Source: Acidiluteibacter sp963716125
GTDB taxonomy: Bacteria > Bacteroidota > Bacteroidia > Flavobacteriales_E > Vicingaceae
Direction of reading: 5' to 3'
DNA: 64,000 bases
Assembly (NCBI GenBank): GCA_963716125.1
Contig: OY970294.1
Coordinates: 2,480,001 to 2,544,000 of the forward strand
A program made the translations under genes and the position numbers. Shown in pieces: positions 44,388 through 53,043 of this stretch (position 1 is its first letter; each line of letters starts with the position of its first letter). Under the pieces are notes generated by a model. The model worked only from the letters and a program-made list of their open reading frames with translations, was not told where the DNA came from and ran no database searches.

Positions 44388-44948
44388 TTAAATACTATTG
44401 ACATTATTGTTTATATTCATAATCTCATAACAAATACAATCTTCATATTCAGGAAATTCCTTTAGTTTAGGATGTTTAAAATTTGACTGTTTTTGCATTC
44501 CTATTTTTTGCATCACTTTCTCTGAGATTATATTTTTTTGAGTGCATGTAGCAATTAATCGATTAATATTTAATTCATTAAAAGCAAATTGCATACAACT
44601 TTTTGCTCCTTCAGTTGCATATCCCTTTCCCCAAGCATTTTTTTTCAATCTCCAACCTAAATCAACAGAAGGTGTAAACTCACTTTCATAGCTTTGATAA
44701 GCCAACCCTATAAAACCAATTAACTCACCACTATCCAATAATTCAACTGCAAAGTAATTGAAACCCCATTTATCATAATGAGCTAGTAAACGATCAATAA
44801 ATTCTTTTGATTCTGCCCTATTTAAAGAATTAGGAAAATGTTTCATTACTTCTTCATCTGCATTCATTGCAGCAAACTCATCCAAATCTTGATAAGACCA
44901 ATTTCTAAAACCTAAACGTTCGGATTGAAATATGTATTTATTTTTCAT
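44388..44948 (-). CDS. GNAT-family N-acetyltransferase (RimJ/RimL-like)
   Basis: From ATG 44948 this is a 186-residue protein: SERLGFRNWSYQDLDEFAAMNAD is the usual start of the Acetyltransf_3 group. LGWRLKKNAWGKGYATEGAKSCMQFAF holds the acetyl-CoA pyrophosphate-binding loop (R/Q-x-x-G-x-G/A). SEKVMQKIGMQ follows. An upstream in-frame ATG at 44993 would overlap the previous gene by 41 bases and adds nothing family-like, so the later start is preferred. The substrate is unknown; ribosomal-protein or small-molecule acetylation are both possible. Confidence 0.88.
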   Translation of the reverse strand: MKNKYIFQSERLGFRNWSYQDLDEFAAMNADEEVMKHFPNSLNRAESKEFIDRLLAHYDKWGFNYFAVELLDSGELIGFIGLAYQSYESEFTPSVDLGWRLKKNAWGKGYATEGAKSCMQFAFNELNINRLIATCTQKNIISEKVMQKIGMQKQSNFKHPKLKEFPEYEDCICYEIMNINNNVNSI

Positions 44949-44952
44949 AGAG

Positions 44953-45429
44953 TTAAAATAAAAACCAACCATGACTGCCTGCCACTGCTCCAAAAATAGT
45001 AATCAAACTGATAATTAATAAAATCCAATGTGCTCTATGAATAAAACGAAAGGTTTTATCCGGATTTTTGATGGCATATTTTTTAAATAACTTATGCAAG
45101 AAAAACGGTTCTAATACATATAATATTAATGTAAAGAGCAACCATACTAAAGTCATTGCATGCAGCCACCAAAATTTATAATTGAGATATCTGTCCCAAC
45201 CATCCATTGCATAAAGCATGTAAAAACCTGAAAGTGCAGTTATCAAAGTGGTGACTTTAGCCTGTGTAGCAAACCTACCTTCAATCTTTTCGAAAGTCTC
45301 CATGCGCTCTTCTTTGGATTTCATTTTTCGAACGGCAGGTAATATGACAGTAGTTACCATAGCCACACCTCCAATCCATAAAACGATTGCCAAAACATGA
45401 ATAACTCTTGCTAATGTGAAATATTCCAT
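44953..45429 (-). CDS. CopD/DUF2269-like small membrane protein
   Basis: This 158-residue protein has four predicted membrane helices. The N-terminal ARVIHVLAIVLWIGGVAMVTTVILPAV, with its HxxxxxxWxG pattern, and the central FWWLHAMTLVWLLFTLILY match the CopD-like membrane family. His residues in helices 1 and 3 could bind heme or copper. The role is unknown. It precedes the acetyltransferase gene by 4 bases and may be co-transcribed with it. Confidence 0.7.
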   Translation of the reverse strand: MEYFTLARVIHVLAIVLWIGGVAMVTTVILPAVRKMKSKEERMETFEKIEGRFATQAKVTTLITALSGFYMLYAMDGWDRYLNYKFWWLHAMTLVWLLFTLILYVLEPFFLHKLFKKYAIKNPDKTFRFIHRAHWILLIISLITIFGAVAGSHGWFLF

Positions 45430-45589
45430 TAAAATAAGATTATGAAGTCAAATTTAAGCGATTAAATTTCTCTTTGGTTAATTTCCATTGATTTTTCCCG
45501 ATTTTGCAATTATATCCCTTAACATGGCGAAAAATTTGCTAACTATATCATACTTGCCCCAATATTAAAGCAAATAAGCAAACTTTCAT

Positions 45590-48500
45590 CTACTCCACCT
45601 CTATTTTATCAATTTCTTTCATTAATCTATCTGTTTCTGAAAGGGCCACTATTATTTTTTGATAATGTAAAATATCGTCAAATTCTAATGAACGATTTTT
45701 ACGGTCTTTTAGCCATTTTTGAGCCGGTTGATAACCGCCAATGTAGAAATTCCAAGTTATCTCAGGTACATTATCAAAATACTGCGTTTCGTTAATGTAA
45801 ACTTTACCCTCTTTGTACAATGGTTTAATAACTATATTATCTCCATCAATAGGATATTGAGTAATATAATCTTCCACTTTAGGACTTTCTAACAAATGGA
45901 TTTGTCTAATTTCTCCACCTAATTTGACCAATTTCCAAAAAGTTGCTTTGTTTTTGGGATAAGACACTCTTGGAAAATCAATTTTTAAAAATTCTTTGTA
46001 TTTCTCTCTGTAAGTTGGTGAATGCAATACAGCATAGATATAATCTAATAAATCAATGGGTGCAAAATTCCCCTCCGATGGAGGGGTGCCCTTTAGGGCG
46101 GGGTGGTTTAGTAACATTTCTATTACTCCATTCATATTTTTCATAACATCATCCACTTCAATATGAATAACTGTTAATCCCAAGCTTTGTAAAAATTCAT
46201 CACGCTTTGCGTCATATTCTACTTTATCATCATGACTGCTACCATCAATCTCAATAACTACATTGCAATTGGTACAGAAAAAATCAACAATATAGTTTCC
46301 TATTATTTTTTGTCGATCAAAATCAAAGCCTTTAAATTGTTTATTTTTAACTTCATTCCAAAACAATACTTCTGATAAATTGCCTGCTTTTCTAAGTCCA
46401 CGTGCACGCTCTTTTAAAGCAGGATTGTAGGGAAGACTCATGTAATTTTGAGTGTTTCTGTAGGGCTGGGTGGATGTATCTTTACCACCCCGGCTTTCAG
46501 CCACCCCTCCATCGGAGGGGAATTTTTCGTTAGTAAAAGTTAAGCCTAGCATTTCTACTATTTCATTGACAATTAACATATTTAAGTTAGGAGTTCGTTC
46601 GGCAGTTTCTTCTATGCTTTGTTGACCGTTAGATTCGGGGTAGAGATAGAGGGGGAAAACACCAATAGAATCGCCAGCAGAATCCAATAAATGTCTATCC
46701 GAAATAGAATTTAAAATAAAGAAATAACCTAAACTAATACCTCTATTAACTTTTGTAACTGCCAATCCATAGTTTTCTTTGTTAAAGTGATTCATAATGC
46801 CACCTCTAGGTCTACCCATAACACCATTGGAAAATCCTGTATAAATACATGATTTAATATCAAAAGGACGATATAAAATTGGACGAATCTTAGGGTTATT
46901 TTTTTTTACATCTTCAATTGCTTTAAAAACTTTAAGACTCTTTTTTTTATCAATGCCATAAGCTTGTAAGATAGACTCTAAATCTAGTATTTTTAAATCA
47001 CTTAGCAAATTATTAGATAAATTTTTATTATTTTGTATGGAAAATTCATCAAATTCAGTTTGAACACCTGATGAATAATCTTTAAAAATTTCAGTTGCTA
47101 TAAATCCTTCTTTGTATTTATTCAAAAGGCTATAATCTCGTTTTTGATAAAAGTAATTTGGTTCACGATAATTTACTTCTATCCAATTTAAATTTTCAAC
47201 TGTAGTTTTACTAAGAAAATCATATTTAAATTTTCGTTTCCCATACAAATCATAATGAAACAATTTTCCTAATTCATTTTTCCCTTTCTTTCCTGTTTTA
47301 ATAAATATATTAATGGAAACTCCTTGCATTATATCAAATACATTTTGATCTGCACTGCCATCGGGAGAAGTTTCTTTTTTCTTTGCATTTCCATGCAAAT
47401 CTAAAATGTAAACTTTATCAAAAGTCTCTAAAAGATGTTTACGCATTTGTCTAAAAACAATTCCGTCAATGAAACTATTGTTTGAAATGTAAGCTAAAAT
47501 CCCGCTTCCATTTTTTTCAATGAAGTGCTGACCATATCGGATAAATTTCACATAGTCATCAGAAAGAGAATTATAGCTTTTTTCATTTAAATCCTTTTTG
47601 TAATCTGAAATTAAATTTTCTATCCAAGGATTTTTATTGGTGCTACTAACAGCATAAGGAGGATTTCCAATCACACACATTACTGGCGTATCTCTTTTTA
47701 TGTGGTTGGCTTCATTGGCTTCACTGCTCAACCAATTGGCAAATAAAGTACCTGTATCTTGATGGTGTTCTTCTAAGCTATTGGTAAGATAAACTTTAAA
47801 ACGTTGGTCTTTGGTAGGTTTAAAACCAGTTTCTTTTAGTAATAAATCCAACTTTAGGTGTGCCATGGCATAACTTGCCATTAGCAACTCAAAACCATTT
47901 AATCTTGGCAACAAATGCGTTTCTACATAATTACTCCAAATTCCCTCTTGTCCTTTAAATTTTTTATGAATGTGTTTGACTACTTCCGCCAAAAAAGTTC
48001 CAGTACCTGTGGCAGGATCCAAAATTTGAACCTTGTGTAATTGAACTTCTACATTCACTTCCTTCACTTTACTTCTTCTATCTGCTGTTTCCTTAGTAAC
48101 AGTTTTAAAATTAACAGCAGTTTTGCTCGTATCAGCCAATCCTTGAGGTAAATCAAATTCAGTTTTTAAAATATCATCCACTGCTCGAACAATAAAATTA
48201 ACTACTGGTGCTGGTGTGTACCAAACACCTCTTGCTTTTCTCAATTTTGGGTCGTATTCACTCAAAAATGTTTCATAAAAATGGATAATTGGGTCTTCCA
48301 TTTTAGTAGCTTTTCCATAGTTTTTTAATATTTCTTCTACATTACAAGCCAAGAAAATATCGGTTAAACTATCTACCACCCATTTAATTCGGTCATCAAT
48401 ATCTGGTCCTGCTATATAACCGAATAGTTTACGCAAAAAAGGATTTGATTTTGGAATCAATTCAGCAGCCTCTTGTCTCCTAAAAGTTTCTATCGTAGGG

Positions 48501-48712
48501 TCATGCAATCGTGCAGCAAACATTCCATAAGCAATTGTTTGGGCATAAACATCAGCAAAACCTTTGGGCGTAATATCGTGAATCAAAATTTCTTTAAAAG
48601 CTAACATTTGCTCTTTTAAAGTACTATTTTCTTGTTGGGCTTCATCACTCACTAATGCATTGCCAATAATATCAGAAAGCAATCGTGCTTTGCCTGCCAT
48701 CATTTCTGCCAA
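45590..48712 (-). CDS. Type ISP/IIG-like N6-adenine methyltransferase and specificity part, with in-frame DUF559 insertion
   Basis: In this 1,040-residue frame the methyltransferase core has motif I LDPATGTGTFLAEVV (about residues 231-245) and the catalytic motif IV NPPYAVSS (about 350-357). The C-terminal part (about 884-1040; FAPIDLLDYIYAVLHSP, WNFYIGGYQPAQKWLKDRK) is the type ISP-type specificity region. Residues 729-883 are foreign: a DUF559 endonuclease domain bounded by inverted repeats. The N-terminal nuclease part lies in another frame at 48763-49188, separated by one missing base, so ATG 48712 is probably not the original start. A full enzyme would cut and methylate one site. As read, only methylation is likely, if anything. 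Confidence 0.85.
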   Translation of the reverse strand: MAEMMAGKARLLSDIIGNALVSDEAQQENSTLKEQMLAFKEILIHDITPKGFADVYAQTIAYGMFAARLHDPTIETFRRQEAAELIPKSNPFLRKLFGYIAGPDIDDRIKWVVDSLTDIFLACNVEEILKNYGKATKMEDPIIHFYETFLSEYDPKLRKARGVWYTPAPVVNFIVRAVDDILKTEFDLPQGLADTSKTAVNFKTVTKETADRRSKVKEVNVEVQLHKVQILDPATGTGTFLAEVVKHIHKKFKGQEGIWSNYVETHLLPRLNGFELLMASYAMAHLKLDLLLKETGFKPTKDQRFKVYLTNSLEEHHQDTGTLFANWLSSEANEANHIKRDTPVMCVIGNPPYAVSSTNKNPWIENLISDYKKDLNEKSYNSLSDDYVKFIRYGQHFIEKNGSGILAYISNNSFIDGIVFRQMRKHLLETFDKVYILDLHGNAKKKETSPDGSADQNVFDIMQGVSINIFIKTGKKGKNELGKLFHYDLYGKRKFKYDFLSKTTVENLNWIEVNYREPNYFYQKRDYSLLNKYKEGFIATEIFKDYSSGVQTEFDEFSIQNNKNLSNNLLSDLKILDLESILQAYGIDKKKSLKVFKAIEDVKKNNPKIRPILYRPFDIKSCIYTGFSNGVMGRPRGGIMNHFNKENYGLAVTKVNRGISLGYFFILNSISDRHLLDSAGDSIGVFPLYLYPESNGQQSIEETAERTPNLNMLIVNEIVEMLGLTFTNEKFPSDGGVAESRGGKDTSTQPYRNTQNYMSLPYNPALKERARGLRKAGNLSEVLFWNEVKNKQFKGFDFDRQKIIGNYIVDFFCTNCNVVIEIDGSSHDDKVEYDAKRDEFLQSLGLTVIHIEVDDVMKNMNGVIEMLLNHPALKGTPPSEGNFAPIDLLDYIYAVLHSPTYREKYKEFLKIDFPRVSYPKNKATFWKLVKLGGEIRQIHLLESPKVEDYITQYPIDGDNIVIKPLYKEGKVYINETQYFDNVPEITWNFYIGGYQPAQKWLKDRKNRSLEFDDILHYQKIIVALSETDRLMKEIDKIEVE
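46064..46109 (+). repeat. Left terminal inverted repeat of the DUF559 cassette
   Basis: Begins AAAATTCCCCTCC and contains the palindrome CCCCTCCGATGGAGGGG followed by TGCCCTTTAGGGCGGGGTGG. It pairs in inverted orientation with 46484-46526. Confidence 0.82.
46484..46526 (-). repeat. Right terminal inverted repeat of the DUF559 cassette
   Basis: On the minus strand it reads AAAATTCCCCTCC, the palindrome, then TGGCTGAAAGCCGGGGTGGT. Besides the first 25 bases, the internal stem (GGCTGAAAGCC versus GCCCTTTAGGGC) is changed but keeps its pairing. Confidence 0.82.
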
Positions 48713-48762
48713 TTTCTTGCTGCTTTTTATGGTTTGTCCTACATGTGCGCAAAAATCTTTAA

Positions 48763-49188
48763 TTAGGTTTCAAAATTGGCAAAGTTCTCAGATAATGGCT
48801 TTATGCCTTTATCAGCAATTTCTCCAATGGCTATTTTAGTAATCAACTCTCCTTCTCTATACAGATGAAAATTAAGGTAGTCTGTAAATATTAAATTGTT
48901 TAAGGAAGCTTTGTATCGATCAAATTGTTCTTTGTTACCTGACTTTTTAGCTCCATCCAAATCTTTGTCGCCAATATCCTTTGCTTCAATAAAACCAACA
49001 GGAATGTCTTTTTGCGTTAATATATAATCAGGCGCACCACAACTTTGTCGTTTTGGTTCGTTGGTAGCTCTAATAGTAGGCACTAAACTTTCTAAAAGTT
49101 GTTGCAAATCACCACGAAAAGTATGTTCAGTTGCATTTCCTAGTTTAAATCGTTGGTCAAGATTGGAGATATATTGTTCTAGTGTCAT
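48763..49188 (-). CDS. N-terminal nuclease part of the restriction-modification enzyme, cut off by a frameshift
   Basis: This 141-residue frame begins MTLEQYISNLDQRFK and carries the PD-(D/E)xK-type nuclease core GAPDYILTQKDIPVGFIEAKDIG (Asp, then E-A-K). It ends at TAA after NFET. Reinserting one A in the GAAACC run near 48768 gives FENLIKDFCAHVGQTIKSS and then KKLAEMMAGKARLL, which joins the methyltransferase frame with no gap. The two frames are therefore one gene split by a single-base loss. The loss may be real, phase-variable or a sequencing error. Confidence 0.85.
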   Translation of the reverse strand: MTLEQYISNLDQRFKLGNATEHTFRGDLQQLLESLVPTIRATNEPKRQSCGAPDYILTQKDIPVGFIEAKDIGDKDLDGAKKSGNKEQFDRYKASLNNLIFTDYLNFHLYREGELITKIAIGEIADKGIKPLSENFANFET

Positions 49189-49225
49189 TAGTAGTTTTTG
49201 GTGATTTTATTTATTTTTCTTTAAT

Positions 49226-49495
49226 TTATTGATGTCTTCTTCTAATTCTTTGAGACTGTCTTTTATCAGCTATAGCGCCAAGTTGAGTGGTTATTCGGAA
49301 ATTCCGAATAACCACTCTAGGGTCTAATTCTCCTTCTTTAAAAACATTTTGAATATGTTCATTAATTGTAGATTTTGCCTTACCAAATAACTTCGCCCTT
49401 TGTTCTTGTGTTAACCAAACGGTATCTTCTTCCAACCTAACATCTATTTTGATGTTACCTTCTTCATTTTCATAAATAAGAATTTCACTATCCAT
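49226..49495 (-). pseudogene. Truncated RhuM-family gene with internal deletion
   Basis: The 89-residue frame starts IYENEEGNIKIDVRLEEDTVWLTQEQRAKLFGKAKSTINEHIQNVFKEGELDPRVVIRNFRITTQLGAIADK, a clear RhuM N-terminus. The family is usually about 330 residues long. Right after ADK the reading becomes RQSQRIRRRHQ and stops. In the next frame the same bases read DSLKELEEDINKLKKNK and stop, a plausible original C-terminal helix. A deletion of most of the gene thus seems to have joined the two ends out of frame. RhuM genes often sit in restriction-modification loci, as here. Confidence 0.75.
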
Positions 49496-49554
49496 TCCTT
49501 TTGTTTTATAATTATCTCGTCTTTTAAAAACAATTAAAGATAAAGATTAATTGT

Positions 49555-49998
49555 TTATAAATTACTCATTTCCATCTTAAAATGCTCTATATCGCATTCG
49601 GTAAATTGAGGTCCAACTTTTTTAAAACCTATTCGCTCATAAAAAGGAATTGCCTTGAGTTGAGCATGTAAATATAGTTGAGAGGCTCTTTTTTGAGCGT
49701 CTTCTACTACTCTTTTAAGTAAAACACTTCCTGCACCTTGATTTCTGTAATCTTTTAATAATGCAAATCGCTCTAATTTAATTTTCTCTCCAACTTTTCG
49801 CCATCTAGCAGTTGCAATAGGCACTTCATTTTGGTATAATAAATAATGCTGTGAAGCGTCTTCAAACTCATCAAATTCATCTTTAGAATCTACCTTTTGT
49901 TCATCTACAAAAACTTTTTTTCGGATCTCAAAAGCAATCGAAGAAGTTGCTTTTTGGGTAGTATTAAATTGTTTTACTGTATAAGTGTTAATCATCAT
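49555..49998 (-). CDS. GNAT-family N-acetyltransferase (ElaA-like)
   Basis: This is a 147-residue single-domain acetyltransferase. IRKKVFVDEQKVDSKDEFDEFEDASQHYLLYQNEVPIATARWR is the ElaA-like N-terminal half. LERFALLKDYRNQGAGSVLLKRVVE carries the acetyl-CoA-binding loop (R-x-x-G-A-G), and FYERIGFKKVGPQF is the usual C-terminal strand. The substrate is unknown. It is transcribed away from the Bat operon, sharing a 110-base intergenic region that contains a long inverted repeat. Confidence 0.88.
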   Translation of the reverse strand: MMINTYTVKQFNTTQKATSSIAFEIRKKVFVDEQKVDSKDEFDEFEDASQHYLLYQNEVPIATARWRKVGEKIKLERFALLKDYRNQGAGSVLLKRVVEDAQKRASQLYLHAQLKAIPFYERIGFKKVGPQFTECDIEHFKMEMSNL

Positions 49999-50018
49999 CT
50001 ATATCCTTTTAAATTTTG

Positions 50019-50071
50019 TTAATCCACTGAATGAGTTAACATTAATTAACAGCCTGAATTCAATGGATTAA
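50019..50071. promoter_or_regulatory. Inverted repeat between the divergent GNAT and moxR genes
   Basis: Arms TTAATCCACTGAAT (50019-50032) and ATTCAATGGATTAA (50058-50071) are complementary at 13 of 14 positions. A second, inner pair GTTAA/TTAAC lies between them. The position between divergent start codons suits an operator or a transcript-end structure. No regulator is identified. Confidence 0.45.
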
Positions 50072-50116
50072 AGCCCCTCTGTATAATTTAGTCCTCACCA
50101 AAAATAAGTGTCACCT

Positions 50117-51154
50117 ATGGAAGAATTCAAAAATACTGAAAGCATATCAACTGAAACGAATCATTCAGAAGATATCAAATCAATCAATGAGAAAATTCAA
50201 AGAGAAAGCTCATTTGTTGACCTACTTTCAATGGAAATGGAAAAAGTAATCGTTGGTCAAAAATATATGGTTGACCGATTATTGGTAGGATTACTTTCAG
50301 ATGGACATATTTTATTAGAAGGTGTTCCTGGACTTGCAAAAACATTAGCAATTAATACTTTGGCCACTTGTGTAGATGCTAAGTTTAGCCGGATCCAATT
50401 TACACCAGATTTATTACCTGCCGATTTAATTGGTACTATGATTTACAGTCAGAAAAACGAAGAATTCACCATTAAAAAAGGCCCCATCTTCGCCAATTTT
50501 GTCTTGGCAGATGAAATCAATAGAGCTCCTGCAAAGGTGCAAAGTGCTTTATTAGAAGCCATGCAGGAAAAACAAATTACTATTGGTGAAACCACATTTA
50601 CTTTGCCAAAACCTTTTTTAGTATTGGCTACACAAAACCCTGTAGAACAAGAAGGTACATATCCACTTCCAGAAGCACAAGTCGATAGATTTATGCTAAA
50701 AGTGGTGTTGGATTATCCTAAAAAAGAAGAGGAAAAAAGAATTATCCGTAGCAACTTAGCGAAAGGTGGCATGCCAAAAGCCAACAAAATTTTAACGCCT
50801 GACGATATTATCAGAGCTAGAGAAGTTGTGAGAGAAGTATATATGGATGAAAAAATTGAGCAATACATTATTGATATTGTTTTTGCTACCAGATATCCTG
50901 AACAATATGGCTTAGAGCGTTTCAAAGATTTAATCAGTTTTGGTGGTTCTCCAAGAGCAAGTATCAGTTTAGCTTTAGCTGCGAAGGCTTTTGCGTTTAT
51001 AAAACGAAGAGGTTACGTAATTCCTGAAGATGTTCGTGCTATTTGTAAAGATGTATTGTGTCACAGAATTGGATTAACCTATGAAGCAGAAGCAGAAGAA
51101 ATAAGCAGAGAAGATATTGTAAATGAAATATTGAATGTGGTAGAAGTGCCTTAG
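50117..51154 (+). CDS. MoxR-family AAA+ ATPase
   Basis: This 345-residue protein has Walker A GVPGLAKT in ILLEGVPGLAKTLAIN, Walker B FVLADEINRAPAKVQSALLEAMQE, sensor 1 LVLATQNPVEQEGTYPLPEAQVDRFMLKV, and the C-terminal lid. MoxR ATPases act as chaperones with VWA-domain partners, encoded downstream as BatA/BatB. The GTG at 50108 is an alternative start 9 bases upstream, but ATG 50117 gives the normal length. It is the first gene of the rightward bat operon. Confidence 0.95.
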   Translation: MEEFKNTESISTETNHSEDIKSINEKIQRESSFVDLLSMEMEKVIVGQKYMVDRLLVGLLSDGHILLEGVPGLAKTLAINTLATCVDAKFSRIQFTPDLLPADLIGTMIYSQKNEEFTIKKGPIFANFVLADEINRAPAKVQSALLEAMQEKQITIGETTFTLPKPFLVLATQNPVEQEGTYPLPEAQVDRFMLKVVLDYPKKEEEKRIIRSNLAKGGMPKANKILTPDDIIRAREVVREVYMDEKIEQYIIDIVFATRYPEQYGLERFKDLISFGGSPRASISLALAAKAFAFIKRRGYVIPEDVRAICKDVLCHRIGLTYEAEAEEISREDIVNEILNVVEVP

Positions 51155-51202
51155 TAATTGAATCTTCAAGCACTCTATTATTTTATCATTTCCTAAACAT
51201 CC

Positions 51203-52081
51203 ATGACTGATACAAAATCATTATTAAAAAGAGTTAGAAAGATTGAGATCAAAACAAAAGGTCTTTCTAATCAAATCTTTTCTGGCGAATACCATTCTGC
51301 CTTTAAGGGAAAAGGTATGGCTTTTAGTGAAGTAAGAGAATATCAACCAGGTGATGAAATTAGAACTATTGATTGGAATGTTACAGCAAGATTTAATAAG
51401 CCTTATGTAAAGGTTTTTGAAGAAGAACGCGAAATGACAGTGATGTTGTTAGTAGATGTAAGTGGATCGGAGCAATTTGGAACATTAGAAAAAACAAAAC
51501 AAGAACAAATCATTGAAATATGCGCTGTTTTAGCCTTTTCAGCCATTCAAAACAACGATAAAGTGGGAGTTATTTTCTTTACCGATCAAGTAGAGAAATT
51601 TATTCCACCAAAAAAAGGAAGAAGTCATATTTTAATGATTATAAGAGAATTACTTGAATTTAAACCACAAAACAAGGGTACAAACATTCAAGAAGCATTA
51701 AATTATTTCAATAAAGTCATCAAAAAAAGATGTACCGCATTTTTGATTTCTGATTTTATAGATGAAGGCTTTGAAAGTAGCCTTAAAATGGCCAACAGTC
51801 GCCATGATTTAATTGCTTTAAACATATATGATAGCCGAGAAGATGAAATTCCTAATGTGGGCATGATTCAATTGAGAGATGCTGAAACCAATGAACAAAG
51901 ATGGATTAATACTTCAGACAGTGAAGTACGATTGAATTATAAAAAAGAAGTGTTGAAGCGTAAAAAATTATTAGAGCAAACTTTTAAGAAAAGCGGTGTG
52001 GATATGACCAATATCGCGACGCATCAATCTTATGTAGCTCCTCTAATGAATTTATTTAAACGAAGAGAAAGTAGGAGATAA
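51203..52081 (+). CDS. DUF58 domain protein of the bat operon
   Basis: The 292-residue protein has GKGMAFSEVREYQPGDEIRTIDWNVTARFNKPYVKVFEEERE (DUF58 core, about residues 36-77). A VWA-like part follows with MIDAS motif DVSGS (about 89-93) and FLISDFIDEGFE. It lies between moxR and the batD-like gene, the standard order. Its stop codon overlaps the next start (TAATG). It probably works with the MoxR ATPase in assembling the Bat complex. Confidence 0.92.
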   Translation: MTDTKSLLKRVRKIEIKTKGLSNQIFSGEYHSAFKGKGMAFSEVREYQPGDEIRTIDWNVTARFNKPYVKVFEEEREMTVMLLVDVSGSEQFGTLEKTKQEQIIEICAVLAFSAIQNNDKVGVIFFTDQVEKFIPPKKGRSHILMIIRELLEFKPQNKGTNIQEALNYFNKVIKKRCTAFLISDFIDEGFESSLKMANSRHDLIALNIYDSREDEIPNVGMIQLRDAETNEQRWINTSDSEVRLNYKKEVLKRKKLLEQTFKKSGVDMTNIATHQSYVAPLMNLFKRRESRR

Positions 52082-53043
52082 TGAAAAAACAATTTTATAT
52101 TTTATTTTCTTTCCTTTTAATCACTGTTGCAGCCTTTGCTCAAACAGATGAAATAAAGGCATTTGCCAGCTTGGATAGCAATAAAATTAAGGTTGGAGAA
52201 CAAACTACCTTAGATTTAATAATTGCAGTACCGGTAAAAGACAACATTACTTTTCCGCCTTTAAAGGATTCTTTAAAAGGTGGTGTAGAAATTTTAGATG
52301 TGTCTGAAATTGATACCTCTTATGAAGATGGGGATTTATCTGTTCGATATTTATCTCAAAAGCTAACTATTACCGCATGGGATAGTGGTTTTTATGCCAT
52401 TGAACCATTTGAGTTTAAAGTGGGCAATCAAATTGTAAAAACCAATGCGCTTTTATTAGAAGTAATTACAGTAGAAATAGATGCTAAAGCAGATATTAAG
52501 GATATCAAAGGAATTGAGGATGTCCCTTTCTCATTGAAAGAGTTCTTGAAACTATACTGGTATTGGTTCGCCATTCCTTTATTATTGATTTTAATAGGTA
52601 TAGCAATTTTCTATTTCATCCAAAGTCGTCCTGAAAAAGAGGTGAAAATAAAAACTGTTATTCCTGATGTACCGGCTCACGAGTGGGCTTTGGAACAATT
52701 AGAATTATTAGACAGTAAAAAAGTTTGGCAAAATAATCATGTGAAGGAGTATTATTCAGATTTAACGTTTATCCTTAGAGCCTACATAGAAAAGCGTTTT
52801 AATACGCCTGCTTTAGAACAAACTTCAGATGAAATTATCACTTCTTTACGTTATGATACGATGGATGAAGAAGCAAGAAGAAAACTGATGAAAGTGTTGA
52901 TGATTGCTGATATGGTGAAGTTTGCTAAAGAGATTCCAATGGCATCTGAAAATGAAAGTGCCATTGTAGATGTGAGAGGATTTGTAAATACAACCAAACA
53001 AATTGAAGTAAAAGAAGAAGTAAAAGAGGAGGTTGAATCATGA
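52081..53043 (+). CDS. BatD-like/DUF4381-like membrane protein of the bat operon
   Basis: This 320-residue protein has a signal peptide (ending VAAFAQ) and a beta-rich periplasmic region of BatD type (about residues 22-150). One membrane helix follows at about 160-180 (YWFAIPLLLILIGIAIFYFI). The helical cytosolic tail resembles DUF4381, with EYYSDLTFILRAYIEKRFNTPALEQTSDEI. It overlaps both neighbours (TAATG before, ATGA after). It may tether the DUF58/MoxR proteins to the VWA subunits, but no activity is known. Confidence 0.8.
   Translation: MKKQFYILFSFLLITVAAFAQTDEIKAFASLDSNKIKVGEQTTLDLIIAVPVKDNITFPPLKDSLKGGVEILDVSEIDTSYEDGDLSVRYLSQKLTITAWDSGFYAIEPFEFKVGNQIVKTNALLLEVITVEIDAKADIKDIKGIEDVPFSLKEFLKLYWYWFAIPLLLILIGIAIFYFIQSRPEKEVKIKTVIPDVPAHEWALEQLELLDSKKVWQNNHVKEYYSDLTFILRAYIEKRFNTPALEQTSDEIITSLRYDTMDEEARRKLMKVLMIADMVKFAKEIPMASENESAIVDVRGFVNTTKQIEVKEEVKEEVES

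Larger units (their letters stand above)
46064..46526 (-). mobile_element. DUF559 endonuclease cassette with terminal inverted repeats, inserted in frame
   Basis: This roughly 463-base segment is bounded by inverted repeats (46064-46109 and 46484-46526). Both contain the palindrome CCCCTCCGATGGAGGGG and a second block GGGGTGGT. Between them is a DUF559 (Vsr/very-short-patch-like fold) domain starting at an internal ATG (46439-46441): NPALKERARGLRKAGNLSEVLFW, FDRQKIIGNYIVDFFC, VIEIDGSSHD and VIHIEVDDVMKN. All repeats and the domain are open in the methyltransferase frame. Host sequence resumes cleanly on each side (GLTFTNE ... FAPIDLLDY). Similar free-standing DUF559 genes flanked by such palindromes occur widely in Bacteroidota, to my knowledge. 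Confidence 0.8.
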
